Source: Diaphorobacter sp. HDW4B
GTDB taxonomy: Bacteria; Pseudomonadota; Gammaproteobacteria; Burkholderiales; Burkholderiaceae_C
Assembly: GCF_011305535.1 (NCBI RefSeq)
Contig: NZ_CP049905.1
Span: 2,821,501-2,885,500, forward strand
Direction of reading: 5' to 3'
DNA: 64,000 bases
Positions 56,486 through 64,000 of this stretch are shown in pieces. The notes below the pieces were generated by a model, which was not told the origin of the DNA, ran no database searches, and was given only the letters and a program-made list of their open reading frames with translations. The number at the start of each line of letters is the position of its first letter. The stretch's first letter is position 1. Made by a program: the position numbers and the translations under genes.

Positions 56486-56514
56486 TTGACATCTTTCCAA
56501 AAAGAATGCATTCT
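56486..56514 (+). promoter_or_regulatory. Promoter and palindromic operator of the dehydratase operon
   Basis: TTGACA (56486-56491), 17 bp, CATTCT as a weak -10. The -10 lies within AGAATGCATTCT (56503-56514), identical to the palindrome before CaiB-1. A repressor bound here would cover the -10; the start codon is 33 bp downstream. Confidence 0.6.
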
Positions 56515-56547
56515 GCATTGAGCATCAAACCAAAAGGAGATTTTTTG

Positions 56548-57780
56548 ATGAACACCGCAACTCTCGAAGCCAAAGTCCAGGAAGCCGCCCAATCCGACGT
56601 GGGCAACCGTCCCGCCGAGGGCCGCATCACCGACGAGGCCGTGGCCGCTGCGCGCGCCATGATCGGCCTGCACCTGCGCCCCGAAGGTCCCTACCTGCAG
56701 GACGCGACCGCCGACACGCTGCGCAACTGGTGCAACGGCATCGGCGACCTGAATCCGCTGTACCGCGATGTGGGCTACGGCGCGAGCACGCGTTACGGCA
56801 GCGTGGTGGGCCACCCCATGTTCCCGATGGCTTTCGGCTGGCTGGGCCGCACGCGCTGGGGTCTGCCGGGCGTTCACGGTTTCTATGCGGGCAATGACTG
56901 GGAACTGTTCCGCAACATCAAGCCGGGCGACCGCATCACCGCCATCGAGCGCGTGGTGGGCGTGGAGGAAAAGGAAAGCCAGTTCTCTGGCCGACTGGTG
57001 CTGCAGTACGTGGAAGCCTCGTACTACAACCAGCGCAGCGAGCTGGTCGCACGCGGTCTGGGCACCTGCACACGCCACGAGCGCAAGGCGGCGCGCGATG
57101 CGGGCAAGTACAAGGAAATCGTGCAGCACGAGTACAGCGACGAAGAGCGCGACCGCATCGACGAGATGATTCTGGACGAGCCCAAGAACATTCGCGGCGC
57201 GGCCGTGCGCTACTGGGAAGAAGTGGAAGTCGGCGAAGAGCTGCCGACGATTGCGCGCGGTCCTTTGTCGCTGATGGACACCATGGGCTTTCTGGTCGGC
57301 TGCGGTCGCGGTCACACGCACGGCGTGGTGCTGCAGGCGGCGGTCAAGCATCCGGGTCACTTCTTCCGCAACCCAGAAGCGGGCGGGGGTGTGGAATACA
57401 CCGGCATCGGTCACCACCGCGAATCGGTCGCCAAGGAAGTGGGCGTGCCCGGCACGTACGACTACGGTCCGCAGCGTTCGTCGTGGATGTGCTCGCTGAT
57501 CACCAACTGGATGGGCGATGCGGGCGTGCTCAAGCGCGTGCGCACCGAGATGCGCCGCTTCAACATCGTCGGCGACACCACGTTCTGCAAGGGCAAGGTG
57601 GTGCGCAAGTATGTGAAGGACAAGACCGGTCTGGTGGACATCGAAATCCAGGCGGTGAACCAGCGCGGCGAGCTGACCACCCCCGGCATCGCCACCGTCG
57701 CTCTGCCTTCGCGTGATGTGAAGCTGCCCGCGTTCCTCGACGGCTCGGCCATCGATCTCGAACTGCCAGTGGTGCGCTGA
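56548..57780 (+). CDS. Large FAS1-like dehydratase (double hot-dog)
   Basis: A 410-residue protein with two hot-dog-like halves. The N-terminal one carries RNWCNGIGDLNPLYRDVGYG (about residues 61-80), like the MaoC hydratase motif GDxNPxH but with Tyr in place of His. The second half has PLSLMDTMGFLVGCG and GDTTFCKGKVVRKYV. It probably hydrates or dehydrates a CoA ester. The ATG at 56548 has AAGGAGA 7 nt upstream. It opens an operon with two CaiB-like genes and a hydrolase. Confidence 0.82.
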   Translation: MNTATLEAKVQEAAQSDVGNRPAEGRITDEAVAAARAMIGLHLRPEGPYLQDATADTLRNWCNGIGDLNPLYRDVGYGASTRYGSVVGHPMFPMAFGWLGRTRWGLPGVHGFYAGNDWELFRNIKPGDRITAIERVVGVEEKESQFSGRLVLQYVEASYYNQRSELVARGLGTCTRHERKAARDAGKYKEIVQHEYSDEERDRIDEMILDEPKNIRGAAVRYWEEVEVGEELPTIARGPLSLMDTMGFLVGCGRGHTHGVVLQAAVKHPGHFFRNPEAGGGVEYTGIGHHRESVAKEVGVPGTYDYGPQRSSWMCSLITNWMGDAGVLKRVRTEMRRFNIVGDTTFCKGKVVRKYVKDKTGLVDIEIQAVNQRGELTTPGIATVALPSRDVKLPAFLDGSAIDLELPVVR

Positions 57781-57846
57781 GCACGCGGCGAGCAAGCAAA
57801 ACAGGCAGAGCAACGCAGACAAGACAGAAGCTGGAAGGAGGTTCCC

Positions 57847-59022
57847 ATGCAAGCCGAATCCGTGTCATCGCCCAAGAGGGGAATGGCGCAATTGCCCCTC
57901 GCGGGCTGCCGGGTCATAGAGCGTTCGCGCTCGGTTGCCGCCGCATATGCGGGCAGGCTGCTCGCGGCGATGGGCGCGGAAGTGGTGATGCTGGAACCCC
58001 CCGAAGGCTCGGAACTGCGCGGCGCTCCGCCGCTGCTTGAAGACTCGGGCGAGAGCGCGCTGTTCGCCTATCTGTCGCTCGGCAAGCGCAGCATGGTCTG
58101 CGATCTGGAAGACGGCACTGCGCGCGCTTCGCTCATGCAGGTGCTGGGCAACGCCAACATCTTCATCGACGACACGCCCGTGGCGCAGCGCGCGGCACTG
58201 GGCCTCGATCCCGACAGCATGGCAACGGTCTTTCCGCATCTGGTGCATGTGAGCGTGCTCCCGTTTGGCGCGGCTGGCGACAAGGCGCACTGGAGCGCGG
58301 AAGAGATCAATCTGCTGCATTCGGGAGGCGAGGGTTTTCTGCTGCCCAACGGCTTGGCCAACGAGCTGTTTCCCGATCGTCCGCCGCTCAAGATCTACGG
58401 CCACTTCGGCAGTTATCAAGGCGGCTGCATGGCGGCGATGAGCGCGCTGGCTGCATGGTGGGCGGCACCGGCAGTGGGCGGGCAGTTCGTCGATGTGTCG
58501 GTGCAGGATGCGGTGCTTGCGGTGGGTGCATTTGCGCTGCAGCGGCTGGGTGATGGATCGCTGGAACACCGCACCAGCAGGCGCTTTCGCTACGGCGGCG
58601 TGTTCAAGACGCTCGACGGCTACATGGAATTGCTCACGCTCGAAGATCGCCAATGGCGCGGCCTCGTGCAGTTGCTCGGTAGTCCCGCGTGGGCGCTTGA
58701 TGCGGCCTTGAGCGACCCGCTGGAGCGCAGCCGACGTGGCGATGAAATCAACGGCCATATCCGCGAATGGATGGCGCAACATGCGGTGGACGACATCGTG
58801 CGCCGCGCGCAGGAACTGGGCGTGCCCGCTGCCAAATACCGCACGCCGGAAGACGTGGTACAGGGCGATCACGAACGCGCGCGCGGCCTGTTCGCATCGG
58901 CCCAATTGGAGAGTGGGCGCGAGGTGGAACTGCTGTATGCGCCGTTCCAGTTCCACTGCTCGCCATTGAAAAGCGAAAGCCGCGTGCCTGCGCTGGGAGA
59001 AATGTCGGAGGAAATGCTGTGA
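57847..59022 (+). CDS. CaiB/BaiF-like protein 2 lacking the catalytic Asp
   Basis: A 391-residue family III CoA-transferase homologue. The fold is intact at the start (CRVIERSRSVAAAYAGRLLAAMGAEVVMLE), but where CaiB-1 has SYHDQ (D164) this protein has GSYQG (Y190), so the acyl-carrying aspartate is missing. The next gene, coupled by a 4-bp overlap, encodes a homologue with the Asp. A heteromeric enzyme with one inactive subunit, as described for benzylsuccinate CoA-transferase BbsEF, is the best inference. AAGGAGG precedes the ATG. Confidence 0.85.
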   Translation: MQAESVSSPKRGMAQLPLAGCRVIERSRSVAAAYAGRLLAAMGAEVVMLEPPEGSELRGAPPLLEDSGESALFAYLSLGKRSMVCDLEDGTARASLMQVLGNANIFIDDTPVAQRAALGLDPDSMATVFPHLVHVSVLPFGAAGDKAHWSAEEINLLHSGGEGFLLPNGLANELFPDRPPLKIYGHFGSYQGGCMAAMSALAAWWAAPAVGGQFVDVSVQDAVLAVGAFALQRLGDGSLEHRTSRRFRYGGVFKTLDGYMELLTLEDRQWRGLVQLLGSPAWALDAALSDPLERSRRGDEINGHIREWMAQHAVDDIVRRAQELGVPAAKYRTPEDVVQGDHERARGLFASAQLESGREVELLYAPFQFHCSPLKSESRVPALGEMSEEML

Positions 59023-60260
59023 TCAGTACAACCACAACGGAACGCACAACAACGGCCACGATGAACCGCGACAACGCGCCGCTCGCAGGCGTGCGCATTG
59101 CGGATTTCACGATCCACGCGGCAGGCCCGTTCTGCACGCATCTGCTGTCGCAGCTCGGCGCGCAATGCATCAAGATCGAAAGCCAGACCCGGCCCGACGC
59201 GTTTCGCAAACCGCACGCGGTCTATGGCCGCATGACGGCGGCCACGTTCGATCAGGTGTCGGCCAACAAGCTGTCGGTGCGGCTCAACTTGAAGAACGCC
59301 GAAGCCGTGGAAATCGCCAAGCGCATCGTGGCGGTGTCCGACGTGGCGGCGGAAAGCTTCCGACCCGGTGTCATCAAACGACTGGGTCTGGGCTTCGATG
59401 TGCTGCGCGAAGTGAAGGAAGATATCGTCATGCTGTCGCTGTCTTCCTGCGGCCAGAGCGGCCCCGATTCGCACTTCGCGGGTTATGCGCCACTCTTCGG
59501 CGCGTGGGGTGGTCTCGGTTGGATGACCGGCTATGCCGATGGTCCGCCCGTCGAAATGCGTCACGTGATGGACCATTCCGCAGGCATGCATGCGGCGTTG
59601 GCAACGATTGCCGCCCTGCACCAGCGCCGTCGCACCGGCATGGCCCAGCATGTGGACCTGGCTGCGCGCGAGGTCGCATCCGCCATGATCGGCGACGCGC
59701 TTGCCATGGCCAGCGCGGGCTTCACGCCGCAGCGCCCCGGCAATTCCAATCCATCGATGGCTCCGCACGGCGTCTACCCCAGCGCGCGCGCCGACCGCTG
59801 GATCACTCTGGCCGTGCGCAACGACGACGAATGGCAGCGCATGCTGCAGGCGCTGAACGTGCAATGCGACGCGCCGCATCTGGCGACCACGCAAGGCCGC
59901 ATCAAGCATGCGCATGTGGTGGATGAACTGGTCTCGCAATGGCTGTCGCGGCACGACGCCGACGAGATCGCATCGCGCCTGCAGAACGTCGGCGTGAGCG
60001 CGCATGTTTCATGGAACATGCAGGACATCGCAGATGACCCGCATCTGCGCGCACGCGGCACGGTCACGCAGGTCAGCGACGACGACGTGCCGCCACGCCC
60101 CGCAGTGGGTGCTCCCGCGCGTTTCAGTCGCACCGACGACGTAGGCATCCGCCGCCTGACGCCTGCATTGGGGCAGGATGAGGACTACGTGTTCGGCGAA
60201 CTGCTGGGCCTGTCCAGCAGACAGCGCGCAGATCTGGAAAGCCGCGAGGTCATTTTGTAG
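59019..60260 (+). CDS. CaiB/BaiF (family III) CoA-transferase 3, catalytic partner
   Basis: A 413-residue transferase that has the catalytic residue D185 in EMRHVMDHSAGMHAA. A Thr-rich leader precedes PLAGVRIADFTIHAAGPFCT. The start is GTG at 59019, overlapping the previous stop (GTGA), with GGAGG upstream; the longer frame lies within the previous gene. Together with the preceding gene it likely forms the CoA-transferase of the second operon. Confidence 0.88.
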   Translation: MISTTTTERTTTATMNRDNAPLAGVRIADFTIHAAGPFCTHLLSQLGAQCIKIESQTRPDAFRKPHAVYGRMTAATFDQVSANKLSVRLNLKNAEAVEIAKRIVAVSDVAAESFRPGVIKRLGLGFDVLREVKEDIVMLSLSSCGQSGPDSHFAGYAPLFGAWGGLGWMTGYADGPPVEMRHVMDHSAGMHAALATIAALHQRRRTGMAQHVDLAAREVASAMIGDALAMASAGFTPQRPGNSNPSMAPHGVYPSARADRWITLAVRNDDEWQRMLQALNVQCDAPHLATTQGRIKHAHVVDELVSQWLSRHDADEIASRLQNVGVSAHVSWNMQDIADDPHLRARGTVTQVSDDDVPPRPAVGAPARFSRTDDVGIRRLTPALGQDEDYVFGELLGLSSRQRADLESREVIL

Positions 60261-60332
60261 ACACGTGGCGGCATCACCATCACCAATGAACAACCACAAG
60301 CAATCACAAGACAACAAGTGAAGGAGCGAGGC

Positions 60333-60923
60333 GTGACTTCGACATCGACATCGATCTATCTGGTTCTGGACATGGAAAACGACCTGGTCCACGACGAGGG
60401 CTTCAACGGCAAGGCCGCATACGGCGAACAGGTGCGCGGACGCGGCATCATCGCCAAGACACGCAACGCCATCGACAAGGCGCGCCAAGCCGGTATCCCC
60501 ATCGGCTTTGTGCGCGTGGGCTTCTCGCCCGACTACCGCGAATGCCCACCGAACTCCCCGATCTTTTCAGGCGCACGCAAGAATGGCATCTTCAAACTGG
60601 GCACCTGGGGAACGCAGACTCATCCGGACCTCGGGCAGCGTGAAGAAGACTTCGACATCGTCAAGCATCGCGTGAGTCCGTTCTATGCAACGAGCCTTGA
60701 GGCGATTCTGCGTGCGCGTGGTATTCGGAGGATCTACTGCTCGGGGATTTCCACCAACGCCGTGGTACAGGCTACGGTGCGGGAGGGACATGATCGGGAT
60801 TACGAGATCATCGTGCTGGAAGATTGTTGTTGTGCGCCTTCTGTGGAGGAGCATGAGAATGCGGTGCAGGGGTTGAAGAGGTTTTGTACTATGAGTTCTT
60901 CTTCTGATGTGGTGTTTGAGTAG
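60333..60923 (+). CDS. Isochorismatase-like hydrolase without the usual Cys
   Basis: A 196-residue protein of the isochorismatase fold. D13 in YLVLDMENDLVH and the lysine in DIVKHRVSPFYAT match two of the three catalytic positions. At the third, the sequence reads GISTNAVVQATVREG, so the nucleophilic Cys of amidase-type members (TNxCV) is replaced. It may act on an ether or enol as isochorismatase does. The start GTG at 60333 has AAGGAG 6 nt upstream. The last 40 codons are strikingly G/T-rich next to repeat A5. Confidence 0.83.
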   Translation: MTSTSTSIYLVLDMENDLVHDEGFNGKAAYGEQVRGRGIIAKTRNAIDKARQAGIPIGFVRVGFSPDYRECPPNSPIFSGARKNGIFKLGTWGTQTHPDLGQREEDFDIVKHRVSPFYATSLEAILRARGIRRIYCSGISTNAVVQATVREGHDRDYEIIVLEDCCCAPSVEEHENAVQGLKRFCTMSSSSDVVFE

Positions 60924-61040
60924 TTGGCTGGCCGGGTCTCGCCCCGGCGGGCGACTCACTTTCTTTTGCTTCGCCAAAAGAAAGTAAGCAAAGAAAAGGC
61001 GAGCCCGCTGTCCACGACCCTTCGCTTCGCTACGGGCGAC

Positions 61041-61184
61041 CTGATTCTGGAGGTTCGTCCGGCGCACGGCAGAACTCGACTTCGAGCCCAAGGGCTCTGC
61101 GCTCGAACAACTGCCGTGAGTCAGATGTTGAAGTTTTGATCGGCACTTGCCGCTCAAAACCGCCGGACGAACCTCCAGAATCAG
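61041..61184. repeat. 24-bp perfect inverted repeat nested in A5
   Basis: Positions 61041-61064 and 61161-61184 are exact reverse complements (24 bp; begins CTGATTCTGG). They enclose the branched unit of the left arm, which would make one long stem with the smaller stems on top. Confidence 0.85.
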
Positions 61185-61254
61185 GCGTGGCCAGAAGGGC
61201 GAATTCGGGAGCGGGGGAGTGATACGGCACTTTGCTTCGCTCGTGCCTGATTCC

Positions 61255-61370
61255 ACCCTCACCCCAGCCCTCTCCCGCCAGCGGGCGAGGGGGTAAGGCG
61301 GATACCGAGCGCTGTGCTCTTTCTTGCTCCCTCTCCACCGCTTGTGGGGGAGATGGTTGGGGTGAGGGGG
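61255..61370. repeat. Family D inverted repeat
   Basis: ACCCTCACCCCAGCCCTCTC at the left and its near reverse complement (GGTTGGGGTGAGGG) at the right enclose GC-rich inner hairpins CTCCC/GGGAG. A half copy lies at 32177-32219. It resembles repeats widespread in proteobacterial genomes. Confidence 0.65.
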
Positions 61371-61696
61371 TGTTCGATTCGAGTGCTGCGATATCAGGCA
61401 GTCGAGTCGTCAAACCATGCGGGCTATAGTGCAGGACAAACGCACCGCACCGACCGCATCTCGCGAAGTCGCGAGATGCAGCACGAGCGAAGCGAAGTGC
61501 CGTAAGCACCTCTTCCAGACTGACTTGCGGCAAGCTGTTTGAACGGAGCGCCTACGGCGCGCAGAGAGTTTTGCCGCAGGTATTCAAAGCGATTTTTGGT
61601 GACTTTTTGGCGCAAGCAAAAAGTTACTGCCCAGCCGGGGGCAGTCCCGGCCTCCGTAAATAACGAACAAACGAACGCCAAAAAGGAAAAGAAGAA

Positions 61697-62524
61697 ATGA
61701 AAAAGACAACAATTTCCAGAAGCTTCCTCTTCGTCCCAGGAGACCGCCCAGAACGCTTCGACAAAGCCGCTGCCAGCGGCGCAAACGACATCATCCTCGA
61801 CCTGGAAGACGCAGTCAGCATGGAAGCCAAACCCAAAGCCAGAGAAGCAGTCCAAACCTGGCTGGTTCAAACCAAAAGGCAAGCCTTAGTCCGCACCAAC
61901 TCAGCCAACACCCCATGGTTCGAAGACGACCTCCGCATGATCGCCGACGTGCAGCAAGCCAATGCGGCAGTGATGCTCCCCAAAGCCGATGCCCGCTCAC
62001 TGGCTCATGTGGTCGAACAACTCCCCGGTCGACGCATCATCGCTTTGATAGAAACCGTCGCCGCTTACCTCGATCTGAAAGAAATATGCAGCATCAAGGG
62101 AATTGAGCAACTGGCTTTCGGAAGTGTGGATTTCTCCACCGAAAGCGGCATTGCCGATGAAGACCACGCGCTGGATTCCGTGCGTGTGCAGATCGTGCTG
62201 GAGTCGGCCCGTGCAGGGCTGCTGCCGCCGATCGATGGGGTCAGCGTGAATTTCAGCGATGCCGAGTTGATCATGCAGGACACGCAGCGTTCGCGGCAGT
62301 TGGGCTTTGGGGCAAAGCTGTGCATTCACCCCGCGCAGGTGGGGCCGGTGAACGCCGCGTTCGAGCCTTCCGCTGCAGAGGTGGATTGGGCGCGCCGCGT
62401 GCTGGCTGCGTTTGAAGCAAGCGCGGGCGCGGCCACGGCGGTGGATGGCAAGATGATCGACAAGCCTTTGGTGGACAAGGCGCAGCGCATCATGAGGATG
62501 GTGATGGCTGCGTCGGCGAACTGA
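61697..62524 (+). CDS. CitE-like CoA ester lyase
   Basis: A 275-residue HpcH/HpaI/CitE-family TIM barrel that would cleave a malyl- or citramalyl-type CoA ester. Marks: SRSFLFVPGDRPERFDKA, DIILDLEDAVSMEAKPKAR, LIETVAAYLDL (metal Glu), LAFGSVDFSTE (metal Asp) and KLCIHPAQV. It would provide the terminal cleavage for the upstream CoA-transferase and dehydratases. The first third is A/C-rich and lower in GC than the neighbours. Confidence 0.9.
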   Translation: MKKTTISRSFLFVPGDRPERFDKAAASGANDIILDLEDAVSMEAKPKAREAVQTWLVQTKRQALVRTNSANTPWFEDDLRMIADVQQANAAVMLPKADARSLAHVVEQLPGRRIIALIETVAAYLDLKEICSIKGIEQLAFGSVDFSTESGIADEDHALDSVRVQIVLESARAGLLPPIDGVSVNFSDAELIMQDTQRSRQLGFGAKLCIHPAQVGPVNAAFEPSAAEVDWARRVLAAFEASAGAATAVDGKMIDKPLVDKAQRIMRMVMAASAN

Positions 62525-62548
62525 TCCATTCAAACCAAATCAATCCGT

Positions 62549-63142
62549 TCACTTCCTCGCTCGCAGCAACTCATGTGCGCGGGCGAGGTCGTCCATGGTG
62601 TCGATGTCGGTGACCACGCCTTCGTCATCGACGGCTAGATCGAGCACTTGCCCGCGCGCTCTCGCGTCACGCACGATGGGGGATGCGCCTTTGTCGCCAT
62701 GCAGCGCGGTGAGTGCGGCAAAACAAGCGGTGGAGAACGCCACGGGATGGCCCTGCTTGCCTTCAAAGAATGGCATCACCACGTCGTGCGTTCCTTCCAC
62801 CAGTGTTTGCGCAACCAGCACCAGCGTGGCGGGCCGCACCAGTGGCAGGTCTCCGGGGATGATCAGCCAGCCGTTGGCATCAGGCGTCGCGCGCACGCCA
62901 GCGGCAATCGAATCGCCCATGCCCGCGCCGCCTTCACCCTTGCGCACCAGATGCCATGGCAGGCCCGATTGCTGTGCGGCCTGGATGGAGCGTTCCAGCA
63001 CGGCCATGCCGTCGAGCAGAGCATCAAGCTTGTGCGTGCTGCCGCCCGATGCGCGAAAGCGCGTGCCGCTGCCTGCGGCGAGGATCAGCACGGTGGGATG
63101 GCGGTCGGAACTGGTGGATTGCATGACGGTGGATTTTTTCAT
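62549..63142 (-). CDS. MobA-like nucleotidyltransferase
   Basis: A 197-residue NTP transferase of the MobA/MocA type, which loads nucleotides on molybdopterin or similar. VLILAAGSGTRFRASGG is the nucleotide loop, GWLIIPGDLPLVRP the metal-binding region, and GHPVAFSTACFAAL a family mark. The start at 63142 has GGAAG 8 nt upstream; 63124 is an alternative. No molybdoenzyme is near it in the window. It converges with the CitE-like gene. Confidence 0.85.
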   Translation of the reverse strand: MKKSTVMQSTSSDRHPTVLILAAGSGTRFRASGGSTHKLDALLDGMAVLERSIQAAQQSGLPWHLVRKGEGGAGMGDSIAAGVRATPDANGWLIIPGDLPLVRPATLVLVAQTLVEGTHDVVMPFFEGKQGHPVAFSTACFAALTALHGDKGASPIVRDARARGQVLDLAVDDEGVVTDIDTMDDLARAHELLRARK

Positions 63143-63362
63143 ATTGGGCTTCCAAGTACAGGACAACTGCCATTGAGTGGTTTTGCGCATTGCCAACGCG
63201 CGTTGCGCTGCATGATGTGGTCATGCATTCCGTCGCATAGAATGCGGCGAAACCAATGCATCGTGCACGACCGCACGCAGGCAGACCTCCGCAACGCAGC
63301 TGCAGACGGCATACGGTCCATGCAACTGCGATGGATTGATGGCAGGATTCGACGGGCAACAC

Positions 63363-64000
63363 ATGGATTACCGAACCAAAGAAGAACAAGTCGCTGATTA
63401 CCTGCGTGAACGCATCATCTCGGGCGTGTACCCGCGCGGCTCGCGTTTGAAGCAGGCCGAGATCGCCGAAGAGCTCAAGCTCAGCATCACGCCGGTGCGC
63501 GAGGCGCTCAAGCTGCTGGTGGCAGAAGGCTATGTCAGCGGCGATTCGTATCGCGGTGCGCGCGTTGTGCCGTTCGATCCGGCCGCGTCGGCCGAAATTC
63601 TCAATCTGCGTCTGCTGCTCGAAGCGCAACTCGTGCGCGGCGTGGTGCAGAACATCACCTCCAAGGATCTGGAGGAACTGCATGCCCTGGGGGCCGAGTT
63701 TGCCAAGGCGTTTGCCGATGGTGACCGCGCCGCTGCGCGTGGCGTGAATTACCGCTTTCACCGCCGCATGTATGACATCGCCAACCTGCCGCAGACGCTG
63801 CATTTCGTGCAGATTCTCTGGGCGCGCTATCCGTTCGACGTGATCAACGCGGCGCAGAACCGCGGGCAGGATGCCGTCGAGGAGCACAACGAAATCCTCG
63901 AAGCGCTGGCCACGGGCGACGCTGCTTCCGCGATGATCGCGATGCGCAAGCACATCGAATCGGGTTGGACGGTGCTCAAATCGTCGGCGCTGGCGGCCAC
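63363..64000 (+). CDS. GntR family transcriptional regulator, 3' end cut
   Basis: The first 212 residues of a GntR/FCD regulator. The winged helix (EEQVADYLRERIISGVYPRGSRLKQAEIAEEL, SITPVREALKLLVAEGYV) is followed by an FCD domain (LNLRLLLEAQLVRGVV, FHRRMYDIANL, EHNEILEALATGD). The window ends before the stop. It is the nearest regulator to the catabolic island and a candidate for binding the AGAATGCATTCT palindrome. Confidence 0.9.
   Translation, partial: MDYRTKEEQVADYLRERIISGVYPRGSRLKQAEIAEELKLSITPVREALKLLVAEGYVSGDSYRGARVVPFDPAASAEILNLRLLLEAQLVRGVVQNITSKDLEELHALGAEFAKAFADGDRAAARGVNYRFHRRMYDIANLPQTLHFVQILWARYPFDVINAAQNRGQDAVEEHNEILEALATGDAASAMIAMRKHIESGWTVLKSSALAA

Larger units (their letters stand above)
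60930..61656. repeat. Family A structured palindromic element, copy A5 (composite)
   Basis: Fills the 773-bp gap between the hydrolase and CitE-like genes. The left arm (60930-61125) has an extended stem ACTTTCTTTTG/CAAAAGAAAGT and the branched unit closed by CACGGCAG/CTGCCGTG (61065-61072 with 61111-61118). The right arm (about 61517-61656) is of the ACTGCCC/GGGCAGT subtype, closed by TGCGGCAA/TTGCCGCA (61526-61533 with 61571-61578). Between them lie GGCAC/GTGCC and CATCTCGCGA/TCGCGAGATG core hairpins, a 24-bp inverted repeat and a family D element. No gene is seen. Confidence 0.78.

Overview
This GC-rich window reads as chromosome of a betaproteobacterium, most likely a member of the Comamonadaceae (Comamonas, Delftia or Acidovorax-like). 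Reasons: the glnE, yhdP and nitrilase order, an iorAB-type fused indolepyruvate ferredoxin oxidoreductase beside an Lrp/AsnC regulator, yajC-secD-secF, Bug-family solute receptors, and several families of palindromic intergenic repeats. About 45 protein genes are supported. I see no tRNA, rRNA, CRISPR array, prophage or transposase gene.

Layout. 0-9.9 kb: 5' part of glnE (minus), yhdP, a nitrilase-type amidase, and a PAS sensor kinase with its FixJ-like regulator. 10.5-13.3 kb: an OmpA-like lipoprotein, a tiny membrane protein antisense to the mltA start, mltA, and an unknown gene. 13.3-19.4 kb: an MFS exporter and a divergent Lrp/AsnC regulator plus fused IorAB. 20.2-26.9 kb: yajC-secD-secF, a DUF1631 protein and a small membrane protein. 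27-29.6 kb: recX and recA (with two tandem LexA boxes) and a MarR regulator. 29.6-41.3 kb: an aminophosphonate island with aminophosphonate FAD oxidoreductase, PhnZ-like HD protein, phosphonoacetaldehyde dehydrogenase, phosphonoacetate hydrolase and PhnR on the minus strand, diverging from a 2-aminoethylphosphonate ABC importer and PhnW. 41.5-44 kb: a TctD/TctE-like two-component pair. 44-62.5 kb: a catabolic island of CoA chemistry (three CaiB/BaiF proteins, two FAS1/MaoC-like dehydratases, SDR, HIBADH-like dehydrogenase, SMP-30 lactonase, isochorismatase-like hydrolase, CitE-like lyase) with a Liv-type ABC importer and two Bug receptors. 62.5-64 kb: a MobA-like nucleotidyltransferase and a GntR regulator cut by the window end.

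How genes work together. The phn genes form a complete visible route: import of 2-aminoethylphosphonate, PhnW transamination to phosphonoacetaldehyde, oxidation to phosphonoacetate, and hydrolysis to acetate and phosphate, with two accessory oxidative enzymes. The 44-62 kb island appears to import an organic acid, activate it with CoA, hydrate or dehydrate it and cleave it. Two of its promoters share an exact 12-bp palindrome, suggesting one regulon. Its substrate cannot be named from sequence.

Most unusual feature. Five large intergenic elements (family A, about 9.9, 19.4, 31.7, 42.2 and 60.9 kb) are built from a roughly 147-bp arm that folds into several hairpins. Between arms the stems change sequence but stay complementary, so structure rather than sequence seems conserved. 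Complete copies have two inverted arms around a core, and in one copy the core is reversed. All lie within about 35 bp of a gene end, and the flanks are G/T-rich before and A/C-rich after the element. Further small palindromic families (B at 26.3 and 27.5 kb, C at 49.9 kb, D at 32.2 and 61.3 kb) accompany them.
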